Assembly: GCA_954871525.1 (NCBI GenBank)
Contig: OX940865.1
Location: 1,736,001 to 1,800,000, forward strand
Length of the DNA: 64,000 nt
From: Parietaria judaica
Lineage: Eukaryota > Streptophyta > Magnoliopsida > Rosales > Urticaceae
Direction of reading: 5' to 3'
The notes under the pieces were generated by a model. It was not told the DNA's origin, did not search any database, and saw only the letters and a list, made by a program, of their open reading frames with translations. The translations under genes and the position numbers were made by a program. Of this stretch, positions 42,040-53,345 are shown piece after piece (position 1 is the first letter of the stretch; each line of letters opens with the position of its first letter).

Positions 42040-43740
42040 CTGGTGCCCCTTGCCATCGCCTTCCACGAGCTTCTTGACAAACTCTTTCAGTTGCCCGTCG
42101 TGAATAAGCTGTTCGATTTAATTTTTCAACTCCTAGCATTGTGATGTCAGGTGCCCGTGATCCTGATGGTATTTGCAATATCAGCTTTTCTATTTGCTGG
42201 CCTTTTTCGGCAGTGGTTGCGGGGGATTGAAATTTTCTTTGTGTAGGCCATAAATCGTGGCTGGGGACGCGGTCAGCGGAGTGTATTCCGCGTACCTTCG
42301 ATATCCCTGTGCCCGCTTGGGAGGTTGTTGACGTTCGTCGGAGTTTGACTTGAACGTTGCCTCTTCTTATGGGTTTCGTCATGATGAGCTTTTTTATCCT
42401 GGCAGCTTAGTTCATCGCGGCTTAGCCGACTCCTACTGACAAAGTATTCATCTGCCGCAATGTCCTCGGCTGCCCTTGCTAGCAATTGAGCAATGGAGAT
42501 CGGCCTCTTTTTTACAAGAGAGCGTGTGAATTCGCTTATTGGGAGACCGTAGATTACTGTGGTGACTGCATCGTTGTTGGTATAGTTATCGACCTTGTTA
42601 GCCTCCTCTGTGAATCTCTTCAAATACGCTTGGATGCTTTCCTCCTTACATTGTTTGAGAGACCAGAGGTACGACTTTCCTTTTCGTTGTGTTATTATGC
42701 TGGAGAAACGAGAGACAAAGCGCTCATTTAGCTCGTTGAATGATTGTACCGACCCCTTGGGAAGTCTTTGATACCACTTGAACGCGAGCCCCGCGAGGGT
42801 AAGGCAGAACGCCTGACATACAGTAGAAGGCGAGCACTTCTTGACTCGCCTTGAGAATTGGTATTGCACGAAGTGATATGTGGGGTTGCCAATCCCGTCG
42901 TAGATGAGGTTCAATGGGAACTTGAGGTCTTCGACAAGTTCTTCCTCTAGCAGGTGGCTGGCGAGAGTGGAGATGATTCCCTCCGTCATACTTTTCGTCG
43001 CGGGATTCGAGCTGCTGGCAATGGCGAGTTCTCGCAACTCTCCTCTTAGTGCCTGCACTTTGTCTTTCAAAGTGGCGTCTGGCGGGGGTGCCGCCAAACA
43101 TTGCATGACGTTCGTCCTTACTTCGCGTGTGGTATTGTGCGTGGTGTAGTGCTGGGAGCTTTCCGATGTATCTAAGTTAGCGTTCTTGGTGTTCCTTTGT
43201 TGAAAGGATCTCTCTTTTCGTCTTTTGATGTGTCGCCGCAAGTCGCTTTTCTGGCTACGGCGGTCCAAAAGTTGGCGGATATTATTCTCGTTTCTAGGGC
43301 GGTCTTGAGCGTGACTTTTCAAACAGCGGCGGTTCCTTCGCGACTTTCTCCTTTCGACACCACTTTCGTCCCCGAGGCGCTTAAAGGCCGAGCGTTCGGT
43401 TGTTTGTGACTGTGCCGGCTCCTGGGCATCATTTTGGACAGGCGGTGCAGCTTGTGGCTCACGCTGGGCGAGCTCAAAGGGCTGCTTCCGGGTCGACTTC
43501 TTCCTCGCCTTCTTTGAGGTCGTCGTCTTCATCGCCGAAGTGTTTAGATATCAGGCTGGTTAGCCGAAAGAAATTGTCTTCCAGCCGGGCTAGTCGTTCA
43601 ATCACGTCACCCTGTCCTTGGTAAGTGCTCGCTTCGGGCACGTCTCACGCGCGGGCTTTGACTCGTGCGCGTGTATTGAGGGCGATTTCTCTCCGTTGGG
43701 CGGGAAAGCGTTTCCTCCGTTGATCTCGACATCGTGACTT
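42040..43740 (-). pseudogene. Gag of the Tat element
   Basis: The longest open stretch in the window (419 codons, 43532 to 42273) is Gag. It runs from a charged N-terminus with PAQSQTTERSAFKRLG through the capsid-like retrotransposon gag domain (LAGLAFKWYQRLPKGSVQSF, ERFVSRFSS, LWSLKQCKEESIQAYLKRFT, IYGLPISEF). It ends after ARAAEDIAADEYFVSRSRLS. In a shifted frame at 42136-42180 follows YCKYHQDHGHLTSQC, the zinc-knuckle-like motif. Homology with the plus-strand copies shows the true start is further upstream, near 43727 (MSRSTEETLSRPTE), with a frameshift between. Gag would form the particle that packages element RNA. Confidence 0.88.
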
Positions 43741-43793
43741 TTTCTAGAAAACTAGGAAGAAGGGTACTCAGAGGCTTAATATCTTTGTGGCAC

Positions 43794-43810
43794 CCCTCCT
43801 TCTAGCGCCA
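43794..43810 (-). other. Primer-binding site of the Tat element
   Basis: On the minus strand TGGCGCTAGAAGGAGGG begins three bases inside the 5' LTR. The same sequence follows the LTRs of the plus-strand relatives at 49663 and 60284. The priming tRNA was not determined. Confidence 0.8.
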
Positions 43811-43813
43811 AAA

Positions 43814-44997
43814 TGTTGATGCAAAAAAATGTATCAGACACTAGCGGCTCAATAGCTTATGTTGGACCAGGCCCAATGTCGTTTGTTGACTTTCGTGGAG
43901 TTTGAGTTTGGGCTTCTGGCACCTTAAAGTCAATCAGATTTTTTTCATGACACAGGACCACATCCGGGCCCGCACACTACCTGATGACAGGTTCAGGCAC
44001 CACACAAATTTTGTCTCCACGTTGAAAAAATCGTAGAGTTAACTTTAAGATGAACCCTGGTGGATAACACCTCCGGCTTGCGTCATTGATTCAGATTCGG
44101 GTCCTATCCGTAAAGTCAATATATATGCGAGAAATATAAAGTCCAAAGGATGGAACGAACACCACGCCGATCCTGAACCTAGACAGGGGAAGTTGTATAT
44201 CGTGCCAGAATTTTCTCCAGAGCTTCCGCTCTAGTTGGATTTCTCTCTTCCATGACATGACAAAACAATACTGAGGTCAGGGTGAAACGAGGGTTTTACC
44301 CCACGGTTCACCTCCAACGGTCAACATTAGCGGGATATTTGAGTGAAGATCGGTTTTAGGAAGCTTAGAGAGAGTTTCGGGATCCTTTGAGGCATTTCCA
44401 AAGTGTTTTTTCGGGTGAAAATCGTGTGTGAATGAAGGGGATCCGAGCCCCTGTTTATAGGAAAAACCCAGGTCTTGTTTTTCAATTATCTCCTCATTCG
44501 GGACGTGGCCGATCCAACGCCGGAAAAATCACGGAAATCGGAGCAGCGTTGCGCCCTCATGCGCGGGGACAAGACGGCGAGCTCGCTTGGAAGCTTGGAG
44601 CCCAAGCTGCTGACGTCAGCCCTCCACAGGAGGGAGACACGCGTCGCCGCGCTGCTGGAGCAACGCGGATTTACTTCATGCGCGACACGCGTCCTCATTG
44701 GCTCGTGGGTCCCTGGTGGATCCCACAGTGTTCAGCCACGTGGTGGGGCCCTCCCGGGCTGTCCCGGGGGGTCCCGGCCTCGTCCCGAGTCAGTTTTTCA
44801 CAAATTTTATATCAATTTTGGGTATTTTGATATCTATGGGATCATCTCGACACTCTGTTTTACGAAACTTGCTTCTAGTGACACCTTCGGATTTCATAAT
44901 TGATTTAATTTAATTAATAGATAAATCAGTTAATCGGAATTGGCGACTTTTTTGACTTAAACCGTAAAATGTATTAATCCCGAAATTACCCATAACA
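43814..44997 (-). repeat. 5' LTR of the Tat element
   Basis: 1184 bases. It is homologous to 34630-35650 but has about 190 extra bases at about 44105-44300, within the untranslated region. The edges were read from the direct alignment and confirmed by the CATAC duplication. Open frames at 44432-44913 are within the LTR. Confidence 0.92.
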
Positions 44998-45002
44998 CAT
45001 AC
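44998..45002. repeat. Target site duplication CATAC (right)
   Basis: Identical to 34625-34629. Confidence 0.95.
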
Positions 45003-45311
45003 CTTTTATCACTTATATCAAGAAACTATTCTCTCAATGCTGAATATTATCGGTATTATATCATCACATTACTATATATTATTGTATATTATCAACTCAA
45101 CTTTTCAAAATACTATGGTGAATATTATCAGTATCATATTTATCACCAACTAGCTAATTATATAGCAGATATCAACCGAATCATATCATACAACTGTAAA
45201 TTATAATTCCAAATCAAAATCTTAACGTCATTTGTTATCAGAACAAATTCTAACGGATGTACACCATTACAATTCAAAATATATTTACATATTAATCCCT
45301 TATTTATTTAC
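45003..45311. other. AT-rich flank, no gene seen
   Basis: Pre-insertion host DNA between two retroelements. Two AATATTATC(G/A)GTAT(T/C)ATAT blocks near 45045 and 45122 form a small duplication. Confidence 0.5.
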
Positions 45312-45354
45312 TGTTACGGGTAATTCTCGGAATTGATTTTCCAAATAAATTAAT

Positions 45355-45530
45355 GGGTTAATTGCAGCAATAATGCACAACTTTTAGTCAAGAGGGGTTT
45401 TACGTCCCCAACCTTTTAAAGTGTAGGAAAAAATACACAACATTTGTTGAATGTAAAATCCGTTGGTCCTTCCGTTAGGGATGTTAACTTCTACTGATGT
45501 GGCATCGTTAAACTGCCAAATGGATTGCCA
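45355..45530. mobile_element. 176-bp insertion flanked by ATTAAT repeats
   Basis: The sister LTR at 58615 lacks this block: its sequence passes directly from GAATTAGTTAA to ACGGGAATT. Here ATTAAT occurs on both sides (45349-45354 and 45531-45536). The block begins GGGTTAATTGCAGCAATAAT and ends GGATTGCCA. No terminal inverted repeat is obvious, so the class is unknown. Confidence 0.55.
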
Positions 45531-46256
45531 ATTAATTAAACGGAAATTATTACATTAATTTCCGGTAATTAATTTTACAATTTGGTTAATCTTTCAATTA
45601 AAGTTACCAATCAAATTAATCAATTTTAAACCCAAAACTCTCTCCGGAGGCCCGTTTTCGAAAAACAAAGTGTTCCGGTGTTACTTAAAAATATGAAAAC
45701 ACCCAAAAAAAACAAAAAATTTAAAAAAAGGGACACAAGACGCGTTTGGGAGCGAAAAAACTCCCGGACACCTTTTTGGCGGGCCCAACAGCCGAGACAA
45801 CGCGCAGGATCACGCCACGTGGCTGATCGCCGCGCTGCCCCAGGCCGCGAGACCCACCGGGTCAAATCAGCCCCCAAGTGGGGCTGACACTCCTTCATAT
45901 CGCGCCACTTGGCGCGATCTCCCGCGCCCATGCGGGCGTGCGGCCCACGTCAGCCCCAAGTGGGGTGATACCCTCCTGGATCGCACCACTTGGCGCGATC
46001 TCCTTCGCCCGTCCCATCCACGGGCCAGCAAGCCCACTTGCGCGCCCATCCATACGCGGACATGTGGAGGGCTGCGATGGGCCCCCAATACGCGCACCAT
46101 CCATTTAGGCCTCACGTACAGGCGCGTGAGCCGCCCGATCGGCGATCCGATGGCGGCAATGGACTCCTCTTTTCACGGGGACCAATCTGCATATATAATA
46201 TTGTCTGGGGACCCCCCGAAACAATACTTTATTCCATGTAGACCCCCGGATCCTAT

Positions 46257-46264
46257 TATAAATA
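46257..46264 (+). promoter_or_regulatory. TATA box in Tat family 2 LTR
   Basis: TATAAATA in TCCTATTATAAATAGGAGCT, followed by a CT-rich leader. The sister LTR has TCCTATTATAATTAGAAGCT near 59291. Confidence 0.6.
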
Positions 46265-46859
46265 GGAGCTCAGTTTAGTTAAACGTTAAATCATCAAAAC
46301 TCACTCAAATCCTCACAAGTTCTCTCCTTCTATCCCCGATATACTCGCCTCCCCTCAAATATTATAATAATGTTGAGAGTCGGAGGTGAATCATGGGGTA
46401 ACCCCTCCTGTTTCCTTTGACCTCGGGTGTTACTTTTTTAGGTCCAAAAGTGAGGAATTTATAAAAAGCGAAAGCCCTGGAGGAATTCCTACAGGGTCAA
46501 CGACTTGCCTAATAGGTCCTGCTCCATGTTGTGTCCAGCCTATCTCCAGTCCATTACGCGGCTGTCAGTATAGTTAGGGGACACATTACGGGGCCCACTA
46601 TTCCGGTCGTAGGGTCAGGCCTAAGGGAATTCCTCTAAGATCAGGACGGATGAGGGATCACTCTGAGAGGAACCCCTTGAGAAAATCCTGGAAGGGTACA
46701 AGACCCCGCCTACCCTTGTTTTAAGCTCTGCACGGCATAGGCTCTGTCTCTTAGTCATCGTATCTCCTAAAGATACCACGACTTCGCAGACTGTAAAATT
46801 AGCCCAGACTTAAAACAAGCCATAGTAGGTGGACATATGTGTCCACATCGGTCAACTAA

Positions 46860-46864
46860 AAACT
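46860..46864. repeat. Target site duplication AAACT (left)
   Basis: Identical to 49383-49387 and flanks the copia solo LTR. Confidence 0.93.
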
Positions 46865-49382
46865 TGTTGGACATATGTGTCCTTAAACAAGATATTTATC
46901 CATTTGAATAAAGATGATGCTTATTATGTTAATCTTATTATAGTTTCTGGTAGAGTAAAATAGAATGTTTGATTCCTTAGTTCATAAAGGATTCAATTAT
47001 GTTATTATTATCAGAACAGAGTCATGTGAGGAAGAATTAATAAACATAATAAATGAACTTAAAACGTCCGTGACCTGATTAACTGGGTGGGAGCCCACTA
47101 ATCGGTAAGGTCATTAATGTGACTAAGTGACAATCCTATTTTGGATTATGTGTGTGTCACACTCACTAGAAGTGCATTAAGTATGAAGCGTCTTCATACT
47201 GGACTGAACCTGACTTAAACTCAAGAAGTTATCATATAAAACCGTCACTGATAACTTGTAGTTGAGTCACAAAATGATGATCAAATGAATATTAGTTCTA
47301 AGTCCTGAGTGATCATGAGTCCGAGCTACTGACTTGATTGTTCTTTGATTTAACCGTTAAAGAACACAAGATATCACCGCTGTTCCCAACACTATTATTT
47401 TGGGAACATGATAGTCAGTAGTAAGGATGGCTTGATCATAGACATGGGCATCACACAGCTCTCTTCAGAGTCATGATGAGTCCTTTGGTTGCCAGTGGTG
47501 AGAAGTGAGAGGTACATGTGCGCAACTTATGAATCGAAACCATAAGTGGGTTGCTCATAATATTAATGACTCAGTCAAAGATGAAAATGCAATGAAGGGC
47601 ATTACGGTAAAAACCGCCTACTCATGTGTGAGTCATCAAGTGAAAGGACAATAGCCCGAATTTGATTGAATCAATGGACACCCTGCTATTATAGTGGAAT
47701 AATATATACTATATCACTAAAGAGTGCAGCCTCGGTTCTATATAAAATACATTCTGGATAATGTTTAATCATTTGGCTCGACTTATAGAACTAACAAGTC
47801 TGTGTCAGACGTCAGATAGTTTTATCGTCAGCGTGACAAAAGTATCATATTTTGGTACACGGAATTAACTGATAAAAAGAAAGTTAGAATTTATATTTTC
47901 TAACAGCATCATGTTGTTTTAAACTAAATTCAAAGCAACTTTGCTCTTTGAACCAAGTCATTCAGACTTAGGGTTTGTGATTTATGGATTTTCTAAGTTT
48001 ATGACTTGGTTTGATAAACTATGAAATTAAATCACATGTCACGAATTTAAATGATGGTGTTGCACCATGACATTTAATGTGTGATATTGAGATCAGGTTT
48101 TATTGATATAATTTAATTATTTGGGTTTAATTATTAATATCTAATTAATAAATAAAAGATTTTTATTAATAAATAAAACCATATATTTATATATTGTTAC
48201 ACGTGTAAATTCGAATTAGGGTTTGGAGAATACAAACCCTAGCTAAATTCGAATATGAGAATTGGAGAGTTCATATTTGCGACATAAGTACCTATTGTTT
48301 TGGTATTTTGGCAAAACCCTAAAATCAATTTAATCCATCGGATCGGTTATGATTTAATATCAACCGTTGGATTGAGATAATTGATTTGAACCCTACATGT
48401 AATTCAAAATTGAAGCTTGGTGACAATGTTTAGATATTTCGAATTTGCTTAATTAATTGAATTCGTTGGATCGGTTTGAGATTTAATCTTTACCGTTAGA
48501 TTAGAAATTAATTAATGAGATATATATATATATATAATGTGTAATTCGAATAAAATTGTGGATAAGAGTTCGAATTAGGGTTTTGTAAATCCCTAGGGAA
48601 TTTGACTTTATCCCTAATTGATTTGATCCATTGGATTGGTTTAAGATTTATTTTTAACCATTGGATCTAGATAATCATAAACAAATTCGAATTTTAATAT
48701 ATAATCTGGTCCATTGGATTGAAATAATTAATCATATGTAATCTAATAAATTCGAATAAAGGGAGGAAAAATCTCCAAAAATCGGTTACAGCTTGAGCCT
48801 ATAAATAAGAAGCTCATTCTACACAATTTTTACACCTTCCCCAGAGCAAAAAACTCGAGCTATCCATCTCTCTCTCTAGGGTCTGCGAGTTTTCTGCGTC
48901 TGATCTCTCTTCTGGTTCGGCTTAGGAGATATTTTCTCCGGTAGCTTTAAAAGAACCGTCAGTTAAATTTTGCGACGGAGTCCTGCCGGCGAAGCCAATG
49001 CTTCGGTACGAGGAATCTAGGAGAATATCCCGGAAGATCACGGGAGTTTCCCTCAGAACCGGGGGAGCCCTGCCCAAGTCACAATGCGCAGCCAGAATCG
49101 TCAGTTGAGGTACGGCCTTATGCATTGGGTTAATAAATGCAACCATTTACTGCTCTCTATTTATTTCCAATTCGACTAGATTATTAATAATGATTATGGA
49201 AATATTAAATTCGGAATATTTATCAGATCTTAACAAAATGAATTTTTAAAATGATTATGTTACCGTGTCGTCGGTACGGTAACAAGATTTCCGCTTTAAA
49301 ATGAATTTTTAAATGTTACCCGGACGCCTCGGAGGCTATTATCGTGGTATGGAAGTCGAACTGATACCACCGATTTCCAGCA
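46865..49382 (+). mobile_element. Copia solo LTR, copy C, 2.5 kb, intact ends
   Basis: It starts TGTTGGACATATGTG and ends ATTTCCAGCA, with a perfect AAACT target duplication and no internal element sequence. It is therefore a solo LTR left after recombination between two LTRs. It is the best reference for the copia LTR family also seen at 6.8, 13.1, 20.5, 26.2, 54.4 and 63.2 kb. A TATA box lies at 48800-48807, followed by a CT-rich leader and GGGTCTGCGAG. The minus-strand frame at 48922-49146 is spurious. Confidence 0.92.
48800..48807 (+). promoter_or_regulatory. TATA box of copia solo LTR
   Basis: TATAAATA in GAGCCTATAAATAAGAAGCT. The position and context are conserved in all long copies of the family. 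Confidence 0.65.
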
Positions 49383-49387
49383 AAACT
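49383..49387. repeat. Target site duplication AAACT (right)
   Basis: Identical to 46860-46864. Confidence 0.93.
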
Positions 49388-49662
49388 CAGTTCGGAGTAA
49401 ACCACCCCAAAAGTAAACGGGATCCGGTCGGGCCAACACCTTTGAAGGCACGGAGTTGATTATTCCCGGGATACTGGCTCACATTTCAATATCTATGAAG
49501 GTTTGACGGAACGATCATCGACGACAAAATCAGTCATCCATAATGACAGAATTTGACCAAAATCAACAGATCCCGCCACGTCAGCAAACGACATTAGGCC
49601 AAGCCCAAGATCTACAAGATAGGCCTCTTCATTGTTTGATCCAAAAAACGGCATCAACATTT

Positions 49663-49679
49663 TGGCGCTAGAAGGAGGG
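49663..49679 (+). other. Primer-binding site, Tat family 2 copy 1
   Basis: TGGCGCTAGAAGGAGGG lies three bases after the LTR end. Confidence 0.8.
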
Positions 49680-49729
49680 AGTACGAATTCACCCATCTGA
49701 ATACCCCACCATCAATCAGTGATCGGTCT

Positions 49730-50404
49730 TCACCAAGCCAAAGAGATTTCATCCAAATCAACGGAAGGCACTCCCTCTCACCCCAAAGAGAGCATTTCCC
49801 TGAACACGCGGGCCAAAGTCAACGCTCGTTAAAAGTAGGTGCGCAACCTCCCGGAGACAAGTACTCGCCGTGCGCCAGCCATCAATGAAGAAAGATTGGA
49901 TCGAGTCGAAGAAAGCCTTTTTCGGCTAACAGGACTCATCTCCTAACACTTTGAAGGCAACCACGCCAACGAAGAAGAGGAGGAAATCCCCGAGGAAGCC
50001 CTCGAACTCACTCAGAAAGAGGCCAATGAAGAACGCCCAGTCCCTGAAAACTCTCAGGAACCGGTGCAGTCACAAACAACTCGACGATCAGCATTTGATT
50101 GACTCGGGGGGTACAGAGATGCCGCCGATAACGCAAAGAATCAGCGATGGGAACGACAGCAGCGGGAACACGCTCAGGCGCACCCAGCCAGTGGAGGAGA
50201 CCTCCGACACCCCGATCGCCAGAAAGATCGGCGACAATGCGGTAGCCGGAAGAGAGAAAGATCTTACCGATAAGAGGACTCTCGACGACGATGGTTCGAG
50301 GGGATCAGGCAGCTCTCAACACACCCGACATAGGGAGGGAGAACGTGTCATCCCCGAAGTAGGAGCTCAGGCAATGCCACCCCCCTATGATGGCCTGAAA
50401 AGGG
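49730..50404 (+). pseudogene. Gag N-terminal relic, Tat family 2 copy 1
   Basis: The ATG of the sister gag (MSFKTTEGTPSHPT at 60369) is mutated here, but the following codons are recognisable (ATCAACGGAAGGCACTCCCT). Further on, EEEIPEEALELTQKEANEER and PVQSQTTRRSAFDRLGG align with the N-terminus of Gag in the minus-strand Tat element (PAQSQTTERSAFKRLG). Stops near 49835 and 49930 and frame changes break it. The 156-codon frame at 49951-50421 is mostly a shifted reading of the same sequence. The capsid domain is missing because the element ends near 50404. Confidence 0.7.
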
Positions 50405-51059
50405 TGTTGGATCGGTATTAACATTTTAATAAAAATAATGAACGCAACACATTGCGATGGAAGTTCAAAATTTTGGTTTTAATATGAAAACACATTTTTC
50501 GATATTAAACTAACCATAACGATTGAAAACGACATTCATAAAAACATGCAAAATAATTTCATACGTAAACGAGCGAGAGTAAAACTGATAAATCGTATAC
50601 CTAATTATAAGATTAGGATGCTCACAAATCCGGATTTATACACGGTTAACGTCCTCGCTCTTCACGTGTCTTCCCTCCGTCTTCACTCAAACAACCACGA
50701 AAGAATACATGGTATGGTTTTCAGGGTTTTGTGAGATTTAGAGGGTGGGCTCTATATGAACAAGAAAGATTAAAACGCCGGAGCTTTATCGGTCCTACAA
50801 GAGAACGCAGGAGGTATACGAAATCTTCTATATGATTGCAGGAGCTATATCTCGCCCATTTTTTGTCAAACGTGTTGGTCTGAATAATTTCTCGTCATAA
50901 ATGTTCAAGATCACCTCGGGGGATTTCGTCATTGGTATGTAAGCTTTGTTGTATTAGGATTTCCTTGTAATAACCCTGGAGTTGATTAGGAGAAGGCTGG
51001 TTGTTTGAGTCGGACAGTTCTCGTTGGCAGCTCCGTTTCTTTCCCAAACATATTTCAGT
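50405..51059. other. AT-rich segment, possibly an inverse LTR start
   Basis: TGTTGGATCGGTATTAAC begins at about 50406, where the Tat gag stops abruptly, so this may be the edge of an inserted element. Its other end was not found. Open frames have no domain. Confidence 0.3.
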
Positions 51060-52095
51060 GTCTCGGTTCTTGAAGAATTATTTAATTGATATGTGATGTG
51101 TTGATCGGCCATTAATTCATTCATTGTCTTCGGACGATCTCCTAATTATGACTTTAGAAAGTTGCCAGTCTGGAGCCCGTCTATTATGGTCATCATGGCG
51201 TCGCCCTCGTGTAGTCGTTGACCTTACTGACCTCTGTAGTGAATCTCACTAGGTATTTTTGCAAAGATTAGTATTCTTCTTGTCGTGGTGACTAAAGATA
51301 AGTTTTATCCTTCTTTCGAGTGAGTGAACTAGCAAACCTTGTAGTAAAAAATTGTTTAAATTCCTCGAAAGAGTCAATCGAACCCTTCGCGAGTTATTGT
51401 ACCATTCAAAAGCGATTCTTATGAGGGTTAAGCCAAGAATTTTATACATGGAAGCTTTTGTACATCTCTTTTTCTGCATGGCAGTCTGATCTCGTACCAA
51501 GTAATTTATTTGATATTTGTTCTCATCGTTTGAGAGGTTTGACAAACAGAAGTTTTCGGCCATTTCCTCGGAAAGTGTGTGGGAGGAGAATGGAGACCTT
51601 GTTTCGTCTTCCAGATTGATACTTCCCGACTGGGTATGCCATGTAAATGCCTTGAACTCGATCATCTAATTTGTTAATCCCTTGATTATGTGAGCGAGAT
51701 TGATGTTTATCATGGGTCCCATTTCTTGTGGGGCGTTTTTGCGAGGCCCATCATTCTTGGTTACAGGGCAATTTCGATGTACAACCGGGATTTGGTGCAC
51801 CATGATGTCATTTTTTTACCATTTTTGGCTGTTGTTGATTTTTGTTCTTGTGATATTGCGGTCTTCTTCCTTCTTGGGCCTTTCGCGCGACCCGCTGCTC
51901 GGGCCTATGTATTGCGTGCAACTACCTCCTCGGGTTATTGCTCACTTTCTTTGCTTCAGGATGAGTACCTTGATATCCTTGGTAGGTGCGTTGACAGCGG
52001 GTCCCTATTTTTCTCTAGACGTTGGTCGTATGCAAAAGTGCTTTGAGGGATGATCCCTCTTTGTCTTTCCACACAAGGTCTTGTGTATGCAGACC
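51060..52095 (-). pseudogene. Tat-like gag relic, minus strand
   Basis: The minus-strand frame at 51665-51249 contains SPFSSHTLSEEMAENFCLSN, YLVRDQTAMQKKRCTKASMY, KILGLTLIRIAFEWYNNSRR and LVHSLERRIKLIFSHHDKKN. This is the retrotransposon gag domain with the A..WY......SI.S...L...F pattern. Downstream in another frame near 51200-51120 AMMTIIDGLQTGNFLKS and RPKTMNELM continue it. It differs from the gag at 42-43.7 kb and is a third Tat-type lineage member. Its primer-binding site and LTR follow to the right. Confidence 0.75.
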
Positions 52096-52133
52096 TATGG
52101 TTGCTTAAAAGGGGATTGAGGTATATCTCGCTT

Positions 52134-52152
52134 ATCCCTCCTTTTAGCGCTA
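52134..52152 (-). other. Primer-binding site of the third Tat-like element
   Basis: On the minus strand TAGCGCTAAAAGGAGGG corresponds to the TGGCGCTAGAAGGAGGG site of the other Tat elements. It lies directly inside the TGTTG edge at 52156. Confidence 0.65.
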
Positions 52153-52371
52153 AATTGTTGTCCGCGTTTTTAGGGACGACAATAGTCCCGGCCGCGTGTT
52201 CGATCGCGGGGTAGACGCAGTGACCGCGCGGTGGTTAGTGGCTAGGAAACTCTCAGGTCATTCCTGCTCTCGCATGTCGAATAATATTCCACGGTGGCTA
52301 TTGTTATCTCGATTACTCCTCTCCGTAGCGGAAAGGCTGAGCGCATGGGGCTTCGATGGGAATAGGCCACC

Positions 52372-52612
52372 CCGAGCTGGGAATCCTATACCCCTTTGAC
52401 ACTCGGGTGTTCGGTTACAACACCACTATGAACCTACAATATGCCGAGCCAAGATTCCTATTCCCATCAATGCTCACGTACCTAGTCACCACACTACAAA
52501 GAACCTATACTACGCCGAGCTGGGAATCCTATTCCCATCAACGATCACGTATCTAGCCAACATCCAGACGACGGCTCCAGGGTGTGCCAAACCGGGAATC
52601 TTATTCCTACCA
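52372..52612. repeat. ~73-bp tandem repeat
   Basis: GCCGAGCTGGGAATCCTAT and variants occur near 52372, 52442, 52517 and 52591, with CCCATCAACGATCACGTA(C/T)CTAG in the middle units. Confidence 0.8.
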
Positions 52613-52879
52613 ACATCCACACACTTGCCACCTTGAAGATCATGGCGTAACGGGCCAGGAGTTAGGGGTTGTTAGCCTAACCCCTAGCCCGTGGGTGCTA
52701 GGGAGTTTTGTTTATTATTATGGTTGTGCCCGGCTGGTTAATTACGGGTTGCCTACATACCCTACCTTAGGGATCAAGTCGTTCCTTTGTTCACATTTAG
52801 GTGATATATAGGGGTTAGCGAACCTAGCGTAAGTAGATTGGATAATAGACCCCGAAGGTGTCGGGGGTGATTTATTCTT

Positions 52880-53345
52880 AGAAAATTGCCTTGATGTGGA
52901 GCAGAGCTTCGAGGGTGAAGACCGACTCGCGAGGTGGAAAAAGCATAGGCACTTCAAAGGTGTTCCCCATTAACCGTCTATGGGACCGACTATCGATGTG
53001 GGCAGAGCTTCGCTAATGCGAAGGTGTGATGCTTAAGTAGTTGCGGAGATCGACTCGTGATGTGGACAGAGCTTCAGCAAGCCAAAGGTGTTCCGCCTTA
53101 ACTGTCTATGGGATCGACTATCTATGTAGGCAGAGCTTCTCTAATGCAAAGGTGCAGTGCTTAAGCGGTCGCGAAAACCGATTTGCGAGGTGAACAGAGC
53201 TTCGGCAAGCCAAAGGTGGTCCGCCTTAACCGTTTAGGGGACTGACTATCGATGTGGGCAGAGCTTTGCTAATGCGGAGGTGCGGTGCCTACTCGTCGTG
53301 GGGACCGATTAGCGAGGTGAGAGAGTGTCTCTATGAAGAATATCA
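52880..53345. repeat. ~64-bp repeat in ~128-bp higher-order units
   Basis: GATGTGGGCAGAGCTTCGCT-type blocks at about 52995, 53122 and 53251 alternate with GATGTGGACAGAGCTTCAGC-type blocks at about 53056 and 53190. The two half-unit types alternate in register (CTAATGCGAAGGTG versus AAGCCAAAGGTG). Confidence 0.85.

Larger units (their letters stand above)
34630..44997 (-). mobile_element. Complete Ty3/gypsy Tat-lineage retrotransposon, 10.4 kb
   Basis: Two direct LTRs with TG...CA ends flank an interior with gag, protease, reverse transcriptase, RNase H, a second RNase H and integrase in that order on the minus strand. There is a primer-binding site beside the right LTR, a purine tract beside the left LTR, and a perfect CATAC target duplication. 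The second RNase H and an antisense ORF region near the 3' LTR assign it to the Tat group (Ogre/Retand-like). By eye the two LTRs differ at roughly one base in ten over the aligned parts, and one carries a ~190-base indel. Frameshifts and stops occur in every coding domain. It is therefore an old insertion, structurally complete but not autonomous now. Confidence 0.93.
45312..49659 (+). repeat. 5' LTR of Tat family 2 copy 1, interrupted
   Basis: It starts TGTTACGGG and ends GCATCAACA just before TTTTGGCGCTAGAAGG. Without the solo LTR at 46865-49382 and the small insertion at 45355-45530 it is about 1.65 kb, like its sister at 58615-60280. Shared blocks include CTCCGGAGGCCCGTTTTCGA, TTGACCTCGGGT and GTCCAGCCTATCTCCAGTCC. 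The GC-rich open frames on both strands at 45.6-46.6 kb are LTR sequence and not genes. Confidence 0.85.
45312..50404 (+). mobile_element. Second Tat family, copy 1 (5' LTR and gag start, truncated)
   Basis: An LTR (45312-49659, split by later insertions) is followed by the primer-binding site and the beginning of gag on the plus strand. It is the same family as the copy starting at 58615, since LTR, primer-binding site and gag N-terminus all align. The element breaks off near 50404, where unrelated AT-rich sequence starts. No protease, polymerase or 3' LTR was found for it. Confidence 0.8.

Noticed and set aside
45626..46241. Several overlapping GC-rich frames on both strands
   Set aside because: They lie wholly inside the LTR of Tat family 2 and their counterparts in the sister LTR are not conserved as protein.
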